From Sinomicrobium soli (GTDB lineage Bacteria > Bacteroidota > Bacteroidia > Flavobacteriales > Flavobacteriaceae): DNA of 64,000 nucleotides. Shown piece by piece: positions 8,932 through 17,908 of this stretch. The stretch is from assembly GCF_003285545.1 (NCBI RefSeq), contig NZ_QLNV01000001.1, forward strand, positions 1 through 64,000, written 5' to 3'. How positions within the stretch are numbered: position 1 is the stretch's first letter; each line of letters starts with the position of its first letter. Both the position numbers and the translations under genes were made by a program. Under the pieces are notes generated by a model that did no database searches, was not told where the DNA came from, and worked only from the letters and a program-made list of their open reading frames with translations.

Positions 8932-10266
8932 TTACAGGTGTTTTACAGCCTCCTTGAACTGATTGCCCCGGTCTTCGTAATTCTCAAACAGGTCAAAACT
9001 GGCACAGGCAGGAGACAACAGTACATTATCCCCCTTCTCTGCTATCTTGTAAGCTATCTTTACCGCCTCTTCCATAGACTGTGTTTCCACCATCAGGTCT
9101 ACCACCCTGCCGAAAGCATCTATGATCTTGGAATTATCGATCCCCAGACATATGACAGCCTTTACTTTTTCACGTACCAGGGGCATCAGTACCGTATAGT
9201 CATTCCCTTTATCCTGCCCGCCTACGATCCATATCGTAGGTGCCGACATGCTGTCCAGCGCATAGTGAACCGCGTTGACATTAGTAGCCTTGGAATCATT
9301 GATATACTGAACATTCTGTATTTTCAGCACCTTTTCCAACCGGTGTTCCACCCCCTGAAAGTTCTCAAGACTCTCCCTGATGGTCTGTTTTCTCACCTTT
9401 ACCAGGTGGGCTACCAGGGAAGCCGCCATGGTATTCTTGACGTTGTGTTTCCCTTCCAATACTAATGTGTCTGTAGACATAATGCTCTGTTCGTTATCTA
9501 TGGTTAATATTATTTTATCATTCTTTACAAAGGCCCCCTGCGGGATTTCCTTTTCCAGTGAAAAAGGCAGCAATACCGATCGCACCGGGTGTTTTTTCAG
9601 CCAGTCCGTAATCACTTCATCATCCGCATCGTAAATGAGGTAATCGTCTTCGGTCTGGTTCATCGCGATCCGGAACTTGGAAGCGATATAACGTTCAAAA
9701 TCATTGTCATACCGGTCCAGGTGATCCGGGGTGATATTGGTGATCACGGCTATATGCGGACGGAATTCCCTGATACCGTCCAGTTGAAAGCTACTGATCT
9801 CCAGCACGAAGAACTCCTTGTCATCTTCGGCCACCATACCGGCAAAACTTTTCCCTATATTCCCGGCCATCCCCACATCCAGTCCGCCATTGCGAAGCAA
9901 ATGATGGGTAAGCATGGTGGTTGTGGTCTTCCCGTTGCTTCCCGTGATCCCTATCAGCATCCCCCCGGTATACCGCGATGCGAATTCTATCTCCGAGATC
10001 ACCGGGATTCCCTTGCCCGTCAACTCCTGCACCAATGGCACGCCATCCGGTATTCCGGGGCTTTTCATCACCAGGTCTGCTTCCAGTATCCTGCCTGCAT
10101 CATGGCTGCCTTCTTCCCACGATATTTCATACTGTTCAAGAACGTTCCTGTACTCCGGGCCTATCTTTCCCCGGTCTGAGACAAACACTTCAAAGCCTTC
10201 CTTTTTCCCCAGGATCGCTGTCCCTATCCCGCTTTCTCCCGCTCCCAGCACTATTAATTTTTTCAT
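8932..10266 (-). CDS. murD: UDP-MurNAc-L-alanine--D-glutamate ligase MurD
   Basis: MurD adds D-glutamate to UDP-MurNAc-L-Ala. With the start chosen here the protein has 444 residues. It has the N-terminal loop LGAGESGIG, the ATP loop GSNGKTTT (109-116) and late Mur ligase segments (FQGVEHRLE, NDSKATN, GGQDKG). The reading frame is open upstream to an ATG at 10305, but the family normally begins just before the glycine loop, so ATG 10266 is preferred. Transcription comes from mraY, whose stop is 45 bases upstream. Confidence 0.95.
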   Translation of the reverse strand: MKKLIVLGAGESGIGTAILGKKEGFEVFVSDRGKIGPEYRNVLEQYEISWEEGSHDAGRILEADLVMKSPGIPDGVPLVQELTGKGIPVISEIEFASRYTGGMLIGITGSNGKTTTTMLTHHLLRNGGLDVGMAGNIGKSFAGMVAEDDKEFFVLEISSFQLDGIREFRPHIAVITNITPDHLDRYDNDFERYIASKFRIAMNQTEDDYLIYDADDEVITDWLKKHPVRSVLLPFSLEKEIPQGAFVKNDKIILTIDNEQSIMSTDTLVLEGKHNVKNTMAASLVAHLVKVRKQTIRESLENFQGVEHRLEKVLKIQNVQYINDSKATNVNAVHYALDSMSAPTIWIVGGQDKGNDYTVLMPLVREKVKAVICLGIDNSKIIDAFGRVVDLMVETQSMEEAVKIAYKIAEKGDNVLLSPACASFDLFENYEDRGNQFKEAVKHL

Positions 10267-10311
10267 TCCAGAGGCTTCTTTTACTTTCACTGTTGTCATT
10301 TGCACACCCGG

Positions 10312-11538
10312 CTATCTGACCTTAAGGGTCACTATCGTTATCACCGCCAGCATAATACCGACAATCCAGAAACGGGTTACGATCTTACTCTCGTGGTATC
10401 CCTTTTTCTGATAGTGGTGATGCAGGGGCGACATCAGGAAAATGCGCCTGCCTTCACCGTATTTTTTCCGGGTATATTTAAAATAGCTCACCTGCAGTAC
10501 CACCGAAAGGTTTTCGGCCAGGAATATCCCGCACAATACCGGAATAAGCAGTTCCTTGCGCACTGCTATGGCTATTACCGCGATAATGCCGCCTATGGTC
10601 AGGCTTCCGGTATCTCCCATAAACACCTGGGCCGGATAGGTGTTATACCACAGAAAACCTACAAGCGCCCCTGCAAAAGCGGCGATATACACCGAGATCT
10701 CCCCGACCCTGGGGATATACATGATGTTCAGGTAGTCGGAAAATATGATGTTTCCCGAAACCCAGGCAAAAATCCCCAGTGCAATGACGATAATCGCAGA
10801 CGACCCTGCTGCAAGGCCATCTATTCCGTCGGTCAGATTCGCCCCGTTGGACACCGCCGTAACGATAAAGATGACTATGGGGATAAAGATCAGCCACGCA
10901 TAATCCCTGTAATTATCGCCAGCCCAGGCAATGATCCTCGAATAGTCGAGTTCGTTGTTCTTCACAAAGGGAATAGTGGTCGTCGTCGATTTTTCTTCCT
11001 CCCCGGTATCGGCCAGTGTTTCGGCAGAAACAACCTGTGCATAATCGGCACTGATCCCCTCCTTGACGGTGACCTCCGGGTGAAAATAAAACGTGGCTCC
11101 CACGATAATCCCCAGTCCTACCTGTCCCAGCACCTTGAACCTTCCTTTAAGTCCTTCCTTGTCCTTTTTGAATATCTTGATATAGTCGTCCACAAAACCG
11201 ATGGTTCCCATCCATATGGTAGTGATGAGCAGTACGATGATATAGATATTGTCCAGTTTGGCAAAGAGCAATACTGGCACCAGGGTAGACAGGATAATGA
11301 TGATCCCCCCCATGGTAGGCGTACCCGCCTTTTCCGTTTGCCCTTCGAGCCCGAGGTCTCTCACGGTTTCACCCACCTGCTGCCTGCGAAGAAGATTAAT
11401 GATATACTTCCCGAAAATGGTGGATATAAGCAGGGAGCATATTACAGCCATAGCCGCCCGGAAAGAGAGGAACTGGAAAAGTCCGGCCCCGGGGATCTGG
11501 TAGTGTTGGCTCAGGTATTCAAATAAGTGGTATAGCAT
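10312..11538 (-). CDS. mraY: Phospho-MurNAc-pentapeptide transferase MraY
   Basis: MraY moves phospho-MurNAc-pentapeptide onto undecaprenyl phosphate and makes lipid I. The 408-residue membrane protein has the catalytic motifs [20 protein letters not shown] and MGDTGSL, and the C-terminal [12 protein letters not shown]. It is longer than the roughly 360 residues of E. coli because of an insert of about 50 residues (around 145-195, including [17 protein letters not shown]) between two helices, a feature I recall from Bacteroidetes homologues. It lies 30 bases after murE. Confidence 0.97.
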   Translation of the reverse strand: MLYHLFEYLSQHYQIPGAGLFQFLSFRAAMAVICSLLISTIFGKYIINLLRRQQVGETVRDLGLEGQTEKAGTPTMGGIIIILSTLVPVLLFAKLDNIYIIVLLITTIWMGTIGFVDDYIKIFKKDKEGLKGRFKVLGQVGLGIIVGATFYFHPEVTVKEGISADYAQVVSAETLADTGEEEKSTTTTIPFVKNNELDYSRIIAWAGDNYRDYAWLIFIPIVIFIVTAVSNGANLTDGIDGLAAGSSAIIVIALGIFAWVSGNIIFSDYLNIMYIPRVGEISVYIAAFAGALVGFLWYNTYPAQVFMGDTGSLTIGGIIAVIAIAVRKELLIPVLCGIFLAENLSVVLQVSYFKYTRKKYGEGRRIFLMSPLHHHYQKKGYHESKIVTRFWIVGIMLAVITIVTLKVR

Positions 11539-11568
11539 TCAGCCTCTTCTTTTTTATGCGTTACTGGT

Positions 11569-13032
11569 CTACTTATCGAGTGCCTTTATCAGCTCTCCTG
11601 CAATTTTAAAATCGTCAAAATCCTTTCGTTCCCCGTTGATCTCCTGGTAGGTCTCATGCCCCTTTCCCGCAATGAGGATTATATCGTTTTGTCCGGCCAT
11701 CTGGCATGCTGCCTTAATGGCCTGCTTCCGGTCTGTAACAGACAGCGTCTTGTTGTAATACTGGGGGGCTACTCCCTGCTCCATCTCCCTGATGATCTCC
11801 TCCGGGTCTTCCGTTCTCGGGTTGTCGGAAGTAAAGATCACCTTGTTGCTCAGTTCCGCCGCAATTTCACCCATGACAGGCCTTTTGGCCTTGTCGCGGT
11901 CACCCCCGCAGCCCACTACGGTGATCAGTTGTTCGTTACCGGTGCGTATGCTGTTGATGGTCTGTAATACGTTCTTAAGCGAGTCGGGAGTATGCGAATA
12001 ATCGACAATGGCGGTAACCCCTCCTTCCGACACAAAGTACTGGAACCGCCCCTGTACACTCTCCAGCTCACTGACCAGCCGGAGTATTTCCATCGTCTCC
12101 AGCCCCAGCAACTCTGCCGTGGCGTATATGGCCAGTATATTATAGGCATTGAACTGGCCTATGAGCTTTACCCAGACCTCATTCTCCCCGATCTTGAGCA
12201 GCAGCCCCCCGAATTGGTTCTCCAGTATCCGTGCCCTGAAATCGGCATACGACTTTAAGGCATAGGTATATTTCCTCGCTGCCGTATTCTGGACCATCAC
12301 GGCACCGTTCCTGTCATCCGCATTGGTCAGGGCAAAGGCTTCTTTGGGCAACAGGTCAAAAAAGCGTTTCTTTACATCCCTGTATTCCGCAAAGGTGTGG
12401 TGATAGTCCAGGTGATCGTGGGTGAGATTGGTAAATATCCCCCCGGCAAACCGGAGCCCTTCTGTCCTTTTCTGCGCTATCCCGTGCGAACTGACCTCCA
12501 TAAAGCAGAACTCCACCCCCTCCTGCGTCATCAGGTCGAGGTAACGGTTGATGGTCAGGGGGTCCGGCGTGGTATGGGTAGCGGCGTATTCCTTATTATC
12601 CACCATGATCCTGACGGTAGACAGCAAGCCTGTCTTATATCCCGCCTTGCGGAACAGCTGGTACAGCAGGGTAGCAATGGTCGTTTTACCGTTGGTACCG
12701 GTAACGCCTACCATTTTTATATTCCCGGAAGGGTTCCCGTAGTAATTGGAAGCCATGACGGCCAGGGCGGCATGGGTGTCTTCCGCCTGCACATAGGTCA
12801 CCCCGTTCACCATGCTGCCAGGCATCTCTTCGCAGACTACGGCTACGGCTCCCTGCCTGAGGGCGGCATCGATAAATGCATGTCCGTCGGCCTCCGCACC
12901 CCTTATGGCGATAAAGACATCGTTCAGGCTTACTTTCCTGGAATCGAAACACAGGGCATTGACAGCCACGGAAGTATCTCCTGCCACGGCGGCTATCTGC
13001 ACTTTATACAATATGTCTTTCAGTATATTCAT
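11569..13032 (-). CDS. murE: UDP-MurNAc-tripeptide synthetase MurE (meso-DAP type)
   Basis: MurE adds the third stem residue. The 487-residue protein has the ATP loop GTNGKTT (112-118), the carbamylated-lysine region and, in the C-terminal domain, a DNPR motif (TSDNPRTEDPE), which in this family marks selectivity for meso-diaminopimelate. This predicts DAP-type peptidoglycan. It starts immediately after the ftsI stop, with no gap. murF, which usually follows murE in proteobacterial clusters, is not present here; mraY follows directly. Confidence 0.97.
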   Translation of the reverse strand: MNILKDILYKVQIAAVAGDTSVAVNALCFDSRKVSLNDVFIAIRGAEADGHAFIDAALRQGAVAVVCEEMPGSMVNGVTYVQAEDTHAALAVMASNYYGNPSGNIKMVGVTGTNGKTTIATLLYQLFRKAGYKTGLLSTVRIMVDNKEYAATHTTPDPLTINRYLDLMTQEGVEFCFMEVSSHGIAQKRTEGLRFAGGIFTNLTHDHLDYHHTFAEYRDVKKRFFDLLPKEAFALTNADDRNGAVMVQNTAARKYTYALKSYADFRARILENQFGGLLLKIGENEVWVKLIGQFNAYNILAIYATAELLGLETMEILRLVSELESVQGRFQYFVSEGGVTAIVDYSHTPDSLKNVLQTINSIRTGNEQLITVVGCGGDRDKAKRPVMGEIAAELSNKVIFTSDNPRTEDPEEIIREMEQGVAPQYYNKTLSVTDRKQAIKAACQMAGQNDIILIAGKGHETYQEINGERKDFDDFKIAGELIKALDK

Positions 13033-15033
13033 CTATGAAAGTTCCAGTACTACGGTTTCGTTACGTTTTATCTTATTTCCGACGGTGAGGGACTGTTTTC
13101 TCACCTTTCCGTTCCCTACCGCCTTCACTTTAAGCCCCAGGTTTTCCAGTAACGGGATGGCATCCATGGCACTCATTCCCTTTACATCGGGCATCACATC
13201 ACTGTGTTTCTGCGCTTTTGCGTAATAGGACTGGTAGTCCTCTTCGGTCTCCGGCCGGGTCTGCTCCAGCTCTTTCACTACATCTTCTACCGGGGAACTG
13301 GTATAAATTTTCTGTGCGATACTCTTAAAGACCGGCCCGGATACATCTGCCCCGTAATACCCCACGCTCCTGTCGGGTTCGTGAATCACCACAATACAGG
13401 AATACTCGGGGTCATCTGCCGGGAAATATCCTGCAAACGTCGAGATATACTGCAACCGTTCCCTGTTTTTCGTCCCGTAGTTTTTCTGGGCCGTCCCCGT
13501 TTTTCCCGCCATGGAAAAATTGGGGGAATACAACCGCTTGCCGGTACCTTTCAGCACCACATTCTTTAACATTCCCTGTAACTTGCTCACAGTTTCCGGC
13601 GAGCACACCCGGGGGTTTATCACTTCCTTGTCAAACTTCATGATGGTCTTGTTCCACTCCTTCACTTCCTTGATGAGCCTGGGTTTTACCATTTCGCCGT
13701 TATTGGCTATGGCATTGTAGAATGTAAGCGTTTGCAGCGGGGTCATGGACACGCCGTATCCGAAAGCCATCCACTCCAGGGCAATTCCGCTCCATTGTTT
13801 TTTATTGCGGGGGTCAGGTATATAGGGCTTCCCCTCTCCCTTGATAGAGAGTCCCAGCGGTTTGTCGAGCCCCATCTCATAAAGTCTGTCCACAAACCTG
13901 TCGGGATGTTCGCTGTAGTGTTCGTGGATCGTCTTGACCACCCCTACATTAGACGACACCTCAAAAGCACGCCCCACACTTATTTTCCCGTACCCTCCGT
14001 GTTTGGTATCCCTTACCCTTCTGCGGTAATAGGTAATAACCCCTTTCTCGGTATCTACAATATCACTGGTATCCACCACCTTGTCTTCCAGGGCTACGGC
14101 CAGGGCCATCAGTTTGAAGGTAGACCCCGGTTCGTGCGACTCTCCTATGGCATAATTCAGTTTTTCGTAATACTTGCCGTCGGAGGTACGCCCCAGGTTG
14201 GAAATAGCCTTGACCTCTCCCGTCCTGGTCTCCATCACTACAGCCGTACCGTGCTCCGCCTTGTATTTCTCCAGCTGGGCCAGCAGGGCGTGGTGTGCGA
14301 TATCCTGGATATTGATATCTATGGTAGAGATCACATCATACCCATCCCTGGGCTCTACTTCATTATTATCGCTGATGGGCTTCCACTGCCCCTTGGCAAT
14401 ACGCTGCTTCAGCCTCCTGCCTTCCTGTCCCTCCAGGTATTCCCCGTAAGCCCCTTCGAGCCCTACGCGCAGTTCATGGCCACTGCCATCCAGGCGTTCA
14501 TACCCTATACTGCGCTCGGCGATCTTCCCGAGGGGGTGCTCGCGTTCCACATGCTGCTCTACGATAATCCCTCCCTTATAGGGCCCGAGTTCAAAAAGCG
14601 GAAAGTTCTTGATCCTTATATATTCGGCATAGCCCAGGTCTTTGGTCACGAGCAGGTACCTGTTTTTATTGGCCCTTGCCTTGCGGAAGGTTTTCTGGTA
14701 ATAGGACGAAGGCTTCCCCAGCATTGCCGAGAGCTCGTCCGACAGTGGCTTCAGGTATTTTTCAAAATTCTGGGCAGACACGGTCAGGGCGTCGAAACGG
14801 ATGTCGTATTTGGTCACCGAGGTCGCCAGCAGGCTCCCGTCGTCAGAATACAGGTTCCCCCTGTTGGCAGGGATGGTAAAATTCCGGATCGTACGTTCCT
14901 CTGCCATCTGGCGGTATTCTTCTCCGTCTACCTGGATATACACCAGTTTTACCGCAACCCCTAATGCAAACAGGAACATACACCCGGCGAGGAAATACAG
15001 TCTGTTCAATATTTTCTTCTCTGTTACTGGCAT
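13033..15033 (-). CDS. ftsI: Septal class B penicillin-binding protein (FtsI) with PASTA domain
   Basis: A 666-residue transpeptidase that cross-links septal peptidoglycan. It has one N-terminal membrane helix (about 15-33), a dimerisation domain, and a penicillin-binding domain with the active-site motifs STFK (304-307), SSN (360-362) and KTG (511-513). The last 55 residues (PDVKGMSAMDAIPLLENLGL onward) form one PASTA domain, which E. coli FtsI lacks. The frame is open to an ATG at 15093 that would overlap the ftsL-like gene, but MPVTEKKILNRLYF fits the family start, so 15033 is used. Confidence 0.95.
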   Translation of the reverse strand: MPVTEKKILNRLYFLAGCMFLFALGVAVKLVYIQVDGEEYRQMAEERTIRNFTIPANRGNLYSDDGSLLATSVTKYDIRFDALTVSAQNFEKYLKPLSDELSAMLGKPSSYYQKTFRKARANKNRYLLVTKDLGYAEYIRIKNFPLFELGPYKGGIIVEQHVEREHPLGKIAERSIGYERLDGSGHELRVGLEGAYGEYLEGQEGRRLKQRIAKGQWKPISDNNEVEPRDGYDVISTIDINIQDIAHHALLAQLEKYKAEHGTAVVMETRTGEVKAISNLGRTSDGKYYEKLNYAIGESHEPGSTFKLMALAVALEDKVVDTSDIVDTEKGVITYYRRRVRDTKHGGYGKISVGRAFEVSSNVGVVKTIHEHYSEHPDRFVDRLYEMGLDKPLGLSIKGEGKPYIPDPRNKKQWSGIALEWMAFGYGVSMTPLQTLTFYNAIANNGEMVKPRLIKEVKEWNKTIMKFDKEVINPRVCSPETVSKLQGMLKNVVLKGTGKRLYSPNFSMAGKTGTAQKNYGTKNRERLQYISTFAGYFPADDPEYSCIVVIHEPDRSVGYYGADVSGPVFKSIAQKIYTSSPVEDVVKELEQTRPETEEDYQSYYAKAQKHSDVMPDVKGMSAMDAIPLLENLGLKVKAVGNGKVRKQSLTVGNKIKRNETVVLELS

Positions 15034-15076
15034 AACACCGTTCAAACTTTTGCGATAATTTTGTTTCTTTCCTACC

Positions 15077-15427
15077 CTAATTGCGTCCTGCAATCACGAT
15101 TTTCCTCGGAGGTGTCTCAGACTGTTTTACCCCCCGGTCTTTCAGCCGGGCCATAATGGCCGACTCCAGTTTCATCTGCTGCATGGTTGCCCTGGTATCC
15201 ACATATTCACTTTTCAGCTCCTTGACTTCGTCGTTGAGCCGGGCAATCTGGTGCACCTTCTTGTCCACACTGTGAGAACTGGCTATCATCAACACTGCCA
15301 ATGCCGAGGCAAAAAGGATAAACCGCCAGTTTTTAACTGCATCCTCACTGACCAGGAACTTTCCTTTCAGTATATCGATCAACCTGCTCTTCATAACCTT
15401 CTGTATATGGTGTTCTACTTTTTTCAA
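15077..15427 (-). CDS. FtsL-like cell division protein
   Basis: A 116-residue bitopic protein: a basic cytoplasmic end of about 35 residues, one membrane helix (about 33-50, FILFASALAVLMIASS) and a periplasmic coiled coil (IARLNDEVKELKSEYVDTR). This is the FtsL layout, and the gene holds the ftsL position between rsmH and ftsI. FtsL would join FtsQ and a DivIC/FtsB partner to activate FtsWI. The sequence itself is poorly conserved, as is normal for FtsL, so context carries much of the call. Its start overlaps the rsmH stop by 4 bases. Confidence 0.88.
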   Translation of the reverse strand: MKKVEHHIQKVMKSRLIDILKGKFLVSEDAVKNWRFILFASALAVLMIASSHSVDKKVHQIARLNDEVKELKSEYVDTRATMQQMKLESAIMARLKDRGVKQSETPPRKIVIAGRN

Positions 15428-16329
15428 ATACGTTCCGCAACCCTCAGCCTGGCACTCCTGGCCCTGCTGTTTGCTTCAATCTCCGCGGCATCGGGCACGA
15501 TCAGCCCCCCGGATTTCTTAAAGGGTACATCCACATTCCCGTAAAAATCCTTTTCCGGTTCACCTTCGAACATCCCGCTCCGGATAAACCGCTTCACCAG
15601 CCTGTCTTCCAGCGAGTGATAGCTTATCAGGCTGAGCCGCCCGCCTTTCCTGATTACCCCGGGCATCTGCAGCAGGAATTCCTTCAACGCCTCTATCTCA
15701 CTGTTCACTTCTATGCGAAAGGCCTGGTATACCTGGGCCAGCACCTTGTTCTCCCTATGCGCGGGCAGAAAACGACGCAATGCCCTTTTCAGGGCTTCGG
15801 TGGTTTCCAGGGGAGCGGTTTTTCTCGCCTCTGCTATGGTCCTGGCCATGGCCCGGGCATTTTTCAGTTCCCCGTACAATGCCAACACCCGGCGCAAGGC
15901 CTCCTCGCTGTATTCATTGACCACTTCATAGGCCGAAAGTTCACTCCGCCGGCTCATCCGCATATCAAGGGCAGCTTCGAAGCGGGTGGAAAACCCCCTT
16001 TCCGCCACGTCGAACTGATGGGAAGACACTCCGAAATCACCCAAAACACCGTCCACTTCCCGGACGCCGTGCAACCGGAGAAAACGCCGTACATGCCTGA
16101 AATTCTCATGAATAAGCACAAAACGGTCGTCATCGATCCTGTTTGCAAGCGCATCTTCATCCTGGTCAAAGGCATAAAGCCTGCCCCCGGCTCCCAACCG
16201 GCTCAGTATTTCACGGGAATGTCCGCCGCCACCGAAGGTCACATCCACATACACCCCGTCTTCCCTGATCCGGAGCCCGTCTACAGATGCCTTCAGCAAA
16301 ACCGGTTTATGATATTCCGTCTTCATCAT
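15424..16329 (-). CDS. rsmH: 16S rRNA m4C1402 methyltransferase RsmH
   Basis: RsmH (MraW) methylates N4 of cytosine 1402 in 16S rRNA using SAM. The 301-residue protein opens with the family start YHKPVLL, has the SAM loop GGGGHS (33-38), and ends with the conserved SYHSLEDRLVKRF and ARSARLRVAERI segments. It starts inside the end of mraZ (overlap of 23 bases), and its end overlaps the ftsL-like gene by 4 bases. A second ATG directly follows the first; either could be used. Confidence 0.97.
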   Translation of the reverse strand: MMKTEYHKPVLLKASVDGLRIREDGVYVDVTFGGGGHSREILSRLGAGGRLYAFDQDEDALANRIDDDRFVLIHENFRHVRRFLRLHGVREVDGVLGDFGVSSHQFDVAERGFSTRFEAALDMRMSRRSELSAYEVVNEYSEEALRRVLALYGELKNARAMARTIAEARKTAPLETTEALKRALRRFLPAHRENKVLAQVYQAFRIEVNSEIEALKEFLLQMPGVIRKGGRLSLISYHSLEDRLVKRFIRSGMFEGEPEKDFYGNVDVPFKKSGGLIVPDAAEIEANSRARSARLRVAERI

Positions 16330-16774
16330 CGTCTCCCATTACTTCTTCGGCCAGTTCGGCAAAATCCAGTGCCGCATCGTCTATAGCCTGTTCATACTTA
16401 TCCTTATCCCAGATCTCAATAATGTTAATGGCCGACGACAACACTACTTCCTTACCGATCCCGGCAAAAGCCACCAGGTCTTTCGGAATAAGCAAACGCC
16501 CGGTAGTATCTACCTCCACCATTCGTACACCGGCAGTAAACCTGCGGATAAAATCATTGTTTTTTTTCTTAAACCGGTTCAGCTTGTTCATCTTTGCCAT
16601 CAGCACGTTCCACTCTTCCATAGGGTACAGCTCCAGGCAGGACTGGAACACGGCACGCTTTAAGACAAAGCCTTGCTGCAACAGGGGTGAAAGCTGATTT
16701 TTCAGGGCCACAGGGAGCATTACCCTGCCCTTGGCATCTGCCTTGCACTCATATGTACCTATGAAACTATTCAT
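16307..16774 (-). CDS. mraZ: Transcriptional regulator MraZ
   Basis: MraZ is a DNA-binding regulator of the division cluster, with two AbrB-like swapped-hairpin domains that assemble as rings. The 155-residue protein shows both copies of the DxKGR-type signature: GTYECKADAKGRVMLP near the start and EVDTTGRLLIPKDL in the second half. ATG 16774 gives the usual start (MNSFIGTYE); an ATG two codons earlier is possible. Three 10-bp repeats of the MraZ-box type lie directly upstream on its promoter, which indicates self-regulation. Confidence 0.97.
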   Translation of the reverse strand: MNSFIGTYECKADAKGRVMLPVALKNQLSPLLQQGFVLKRAVFQSCLELYPMEEWNVLMAKMNKLNRFKKKNNDFIRRFTAGVRMVEVDTTGRLLIPKDLVAFAGIGKEVVLSSAINIIEIWDKDKYEQAIDDAALDFAELAEEVMGDDDEDGIS

Positions 16775-16807
16775 TATCAAGCCTTAAGCGCTCCGGGTTT
16801 ACATTTT

Positions 16808-16815
16808 CAAATATA
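16808..16815 (-). promoter_or_regulatory. -7 box of the mraZ promoter
   Basis: The minus strand reads TATATTTG, a perfect TAnnTTTG box. A start of transcription about 7 bases downstream would give a leader of roughly 27 bases before mraZ ATG 16774. The MraZ boxes at 16826-16854 cover the place of the -33 element, so a bound MraZ ring would block RNA polymerase. Confidence 0.65.
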
Positions 16816-16825
16816 TGGAATTATT

Positions 16826-16854
16826 TACCACTTTTTACCACTTTCTACCACTTT
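16826..16854 (-). promoter_or_regulatory. MraZ operator: three direct repeats with 10-bp period
   Basis: On the minus strand AAAGTGGTA occurs three times in exact 10-bp register (plus-strand copies of TACCACTTT begin at 16826, 16836 and 16846). The known MraZ operators are series of TGGGN or GTGG-type boxes spaced one DNA turn apart in front of mraZ. Both sequence core and spacing match. The array is about 50 bases upstream of the mraZ start. The rest of the 353-base gap (16775-17133) holds the two diverging promoters and nothing else I can identify. Confidence 0.85.
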
Positions 16855-17075
16855 GTTGATAAGTTTTGCCATTTACACTATAAAATTCCCTCGGGGAACC
16901 GGCGGGGAAATGCCCCGATATAGTACGCATACCATTTCAGACCATCCTATATATCCTACATTAAAACGGTATTCATTTCTTAAATACCAGACTGAAATCC
17001 CTGAAAAAAAATTCGTTTCATTCCTCATATACCTGCTATCCGGCAAAAAAATAAGTGCATAGACATGCCCCGGGA

Positions 17076-17105
17076 TTTGCAGTGAAACATTTTTATGTAA
17101 ATTTG
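17076..17105 (+). promoter_or_regulatory. Promoter of the alpha/beta hydrolase gene
   Basis: TTTG at 17076-17079 and TAAATTTG at 17098-17105, 18 bases apart, match the Bacteroidetes -33/-7 promoter. Transcription would start about 22 bases before ATG 17134. Confidence 0.65.
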
Positions 17106-17133
17106 CTAACTTAGAATATCAACTAACCTATTA

Positions 17134-17898
17134 ATGGTACAGAACATAAAGAAAGAAGGAAAATATTCTTATCTGGAAGTAGGAGAAGGGACTCCCGTCA
17201 TTATTCTCCACGGACTTATGGGGGGGCTGAGCAACTTCAACGATGTTTCCAGGTACTTCTCCACAAAAGGATACAGGATCATAGCTCCCGAATTACCGAT
17301 ATACAAAAAACCTTTATTGCGTACCAACGTAAAGAGCTTTGCCAAATACCTGGACCAGTTTATCCGGTACAAGGAACTCGACAAGGTGATCCTGCTGGGA
17401 AATTCTCTCGGGGGCCATATCGGGCTGCTGCACGCAAAAATGTTTCCCGAACACGTCAGGGCACTTGTAATAACCGGAAGCTCAGGGTTATACGAGAGTG
17501 CGATGGGGGACGGATATCCGAAAAGGGGAAATTACGAGTTTATCAAAAAGAAGAGTGAAGACGTATTTTACGATCCGAAAGTGGCTACCAAGGAAATTGT
17601 GGATGAAGTCTACGCCACGGTCAACGACCGTTCGAAGCTTATAAAAACACTGGCTATTGCCAAAAGCGCCATCAGGCACAATATGGCGAAGGACCTGCCC
17701 GGCATGCATGTGCCTACCTGTATCATATGGGGGAAAAACGATACGGTAACCCCCCCGAACGTAGCCGAAGAATTCCACACCCTGTTACCTGATTCCGACC
17801 TTTACTGGATAGACAAATGCGGCCATGCCCCCATGATGGAACATCCCGCGGAATTCAACCGGCTGCTGGAAGAGTGGCTGAACAAAAGAAATATTTAA
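17134..17898 (+). CDS. Alpha/beta hydrolase
   Basis: A 254-residue alpha/beta hydrolase-fold protein. The catalytic triad can be read as Ser91 in the nucleophile elbow GNSLGG, Asp203 (WGKNDTVTPP) and His231 (DKCGHAPMMEHP); the oxyanion loop is HGLMGG (26-31). There is no signal peptide, so it should act in the cytoplasm. The substrate cannot be told from sequence. It stands just upstream of engB with only 10 bases between, so the two are probably co-transcribed from the promoter at 17076-17105. Confidence 0.9.
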   Translation: MVQNIKKEGKYSYLEVGEGTPVIILHGLMGGLSNFNDVSRYFSTKGYRIIAPELPIYKKPLLRTNVKSFAKYLDQFIRYKELDKVILLGNSLGGHIGLLHAKMFPEHVRALVITGSSGLYESAMGDGYPKRGNYEFIKKKSEDVFYDPKVATKEIVDEVYATVNDRSKLIKTLAIAKSAIRHNMAKDLPGMHVPTCIIWGKNDTVTPPNVAEEFHTLLPDSDLYWIDKCGHAPMMEHPAEFNRLLEEWLNKRNI

Positions 17899-17908
17899 GT
17901 CAGGGCCC

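Noticed and set aside
10300-11526. Plus-strand open frame of 408 codons opposite mraY
   Set aside because: It is the mirror of mraY, with no family motifs and an unlikely composition (many His, Gln, Arg, Asp); mraY on the other strand is certain.
16826-16854. Short regular repeats considered as a CRISPR remnant
   Set aside because: The unit is only 10 bp without spacers, and its sequence, phase and position fit MraZ boxes.
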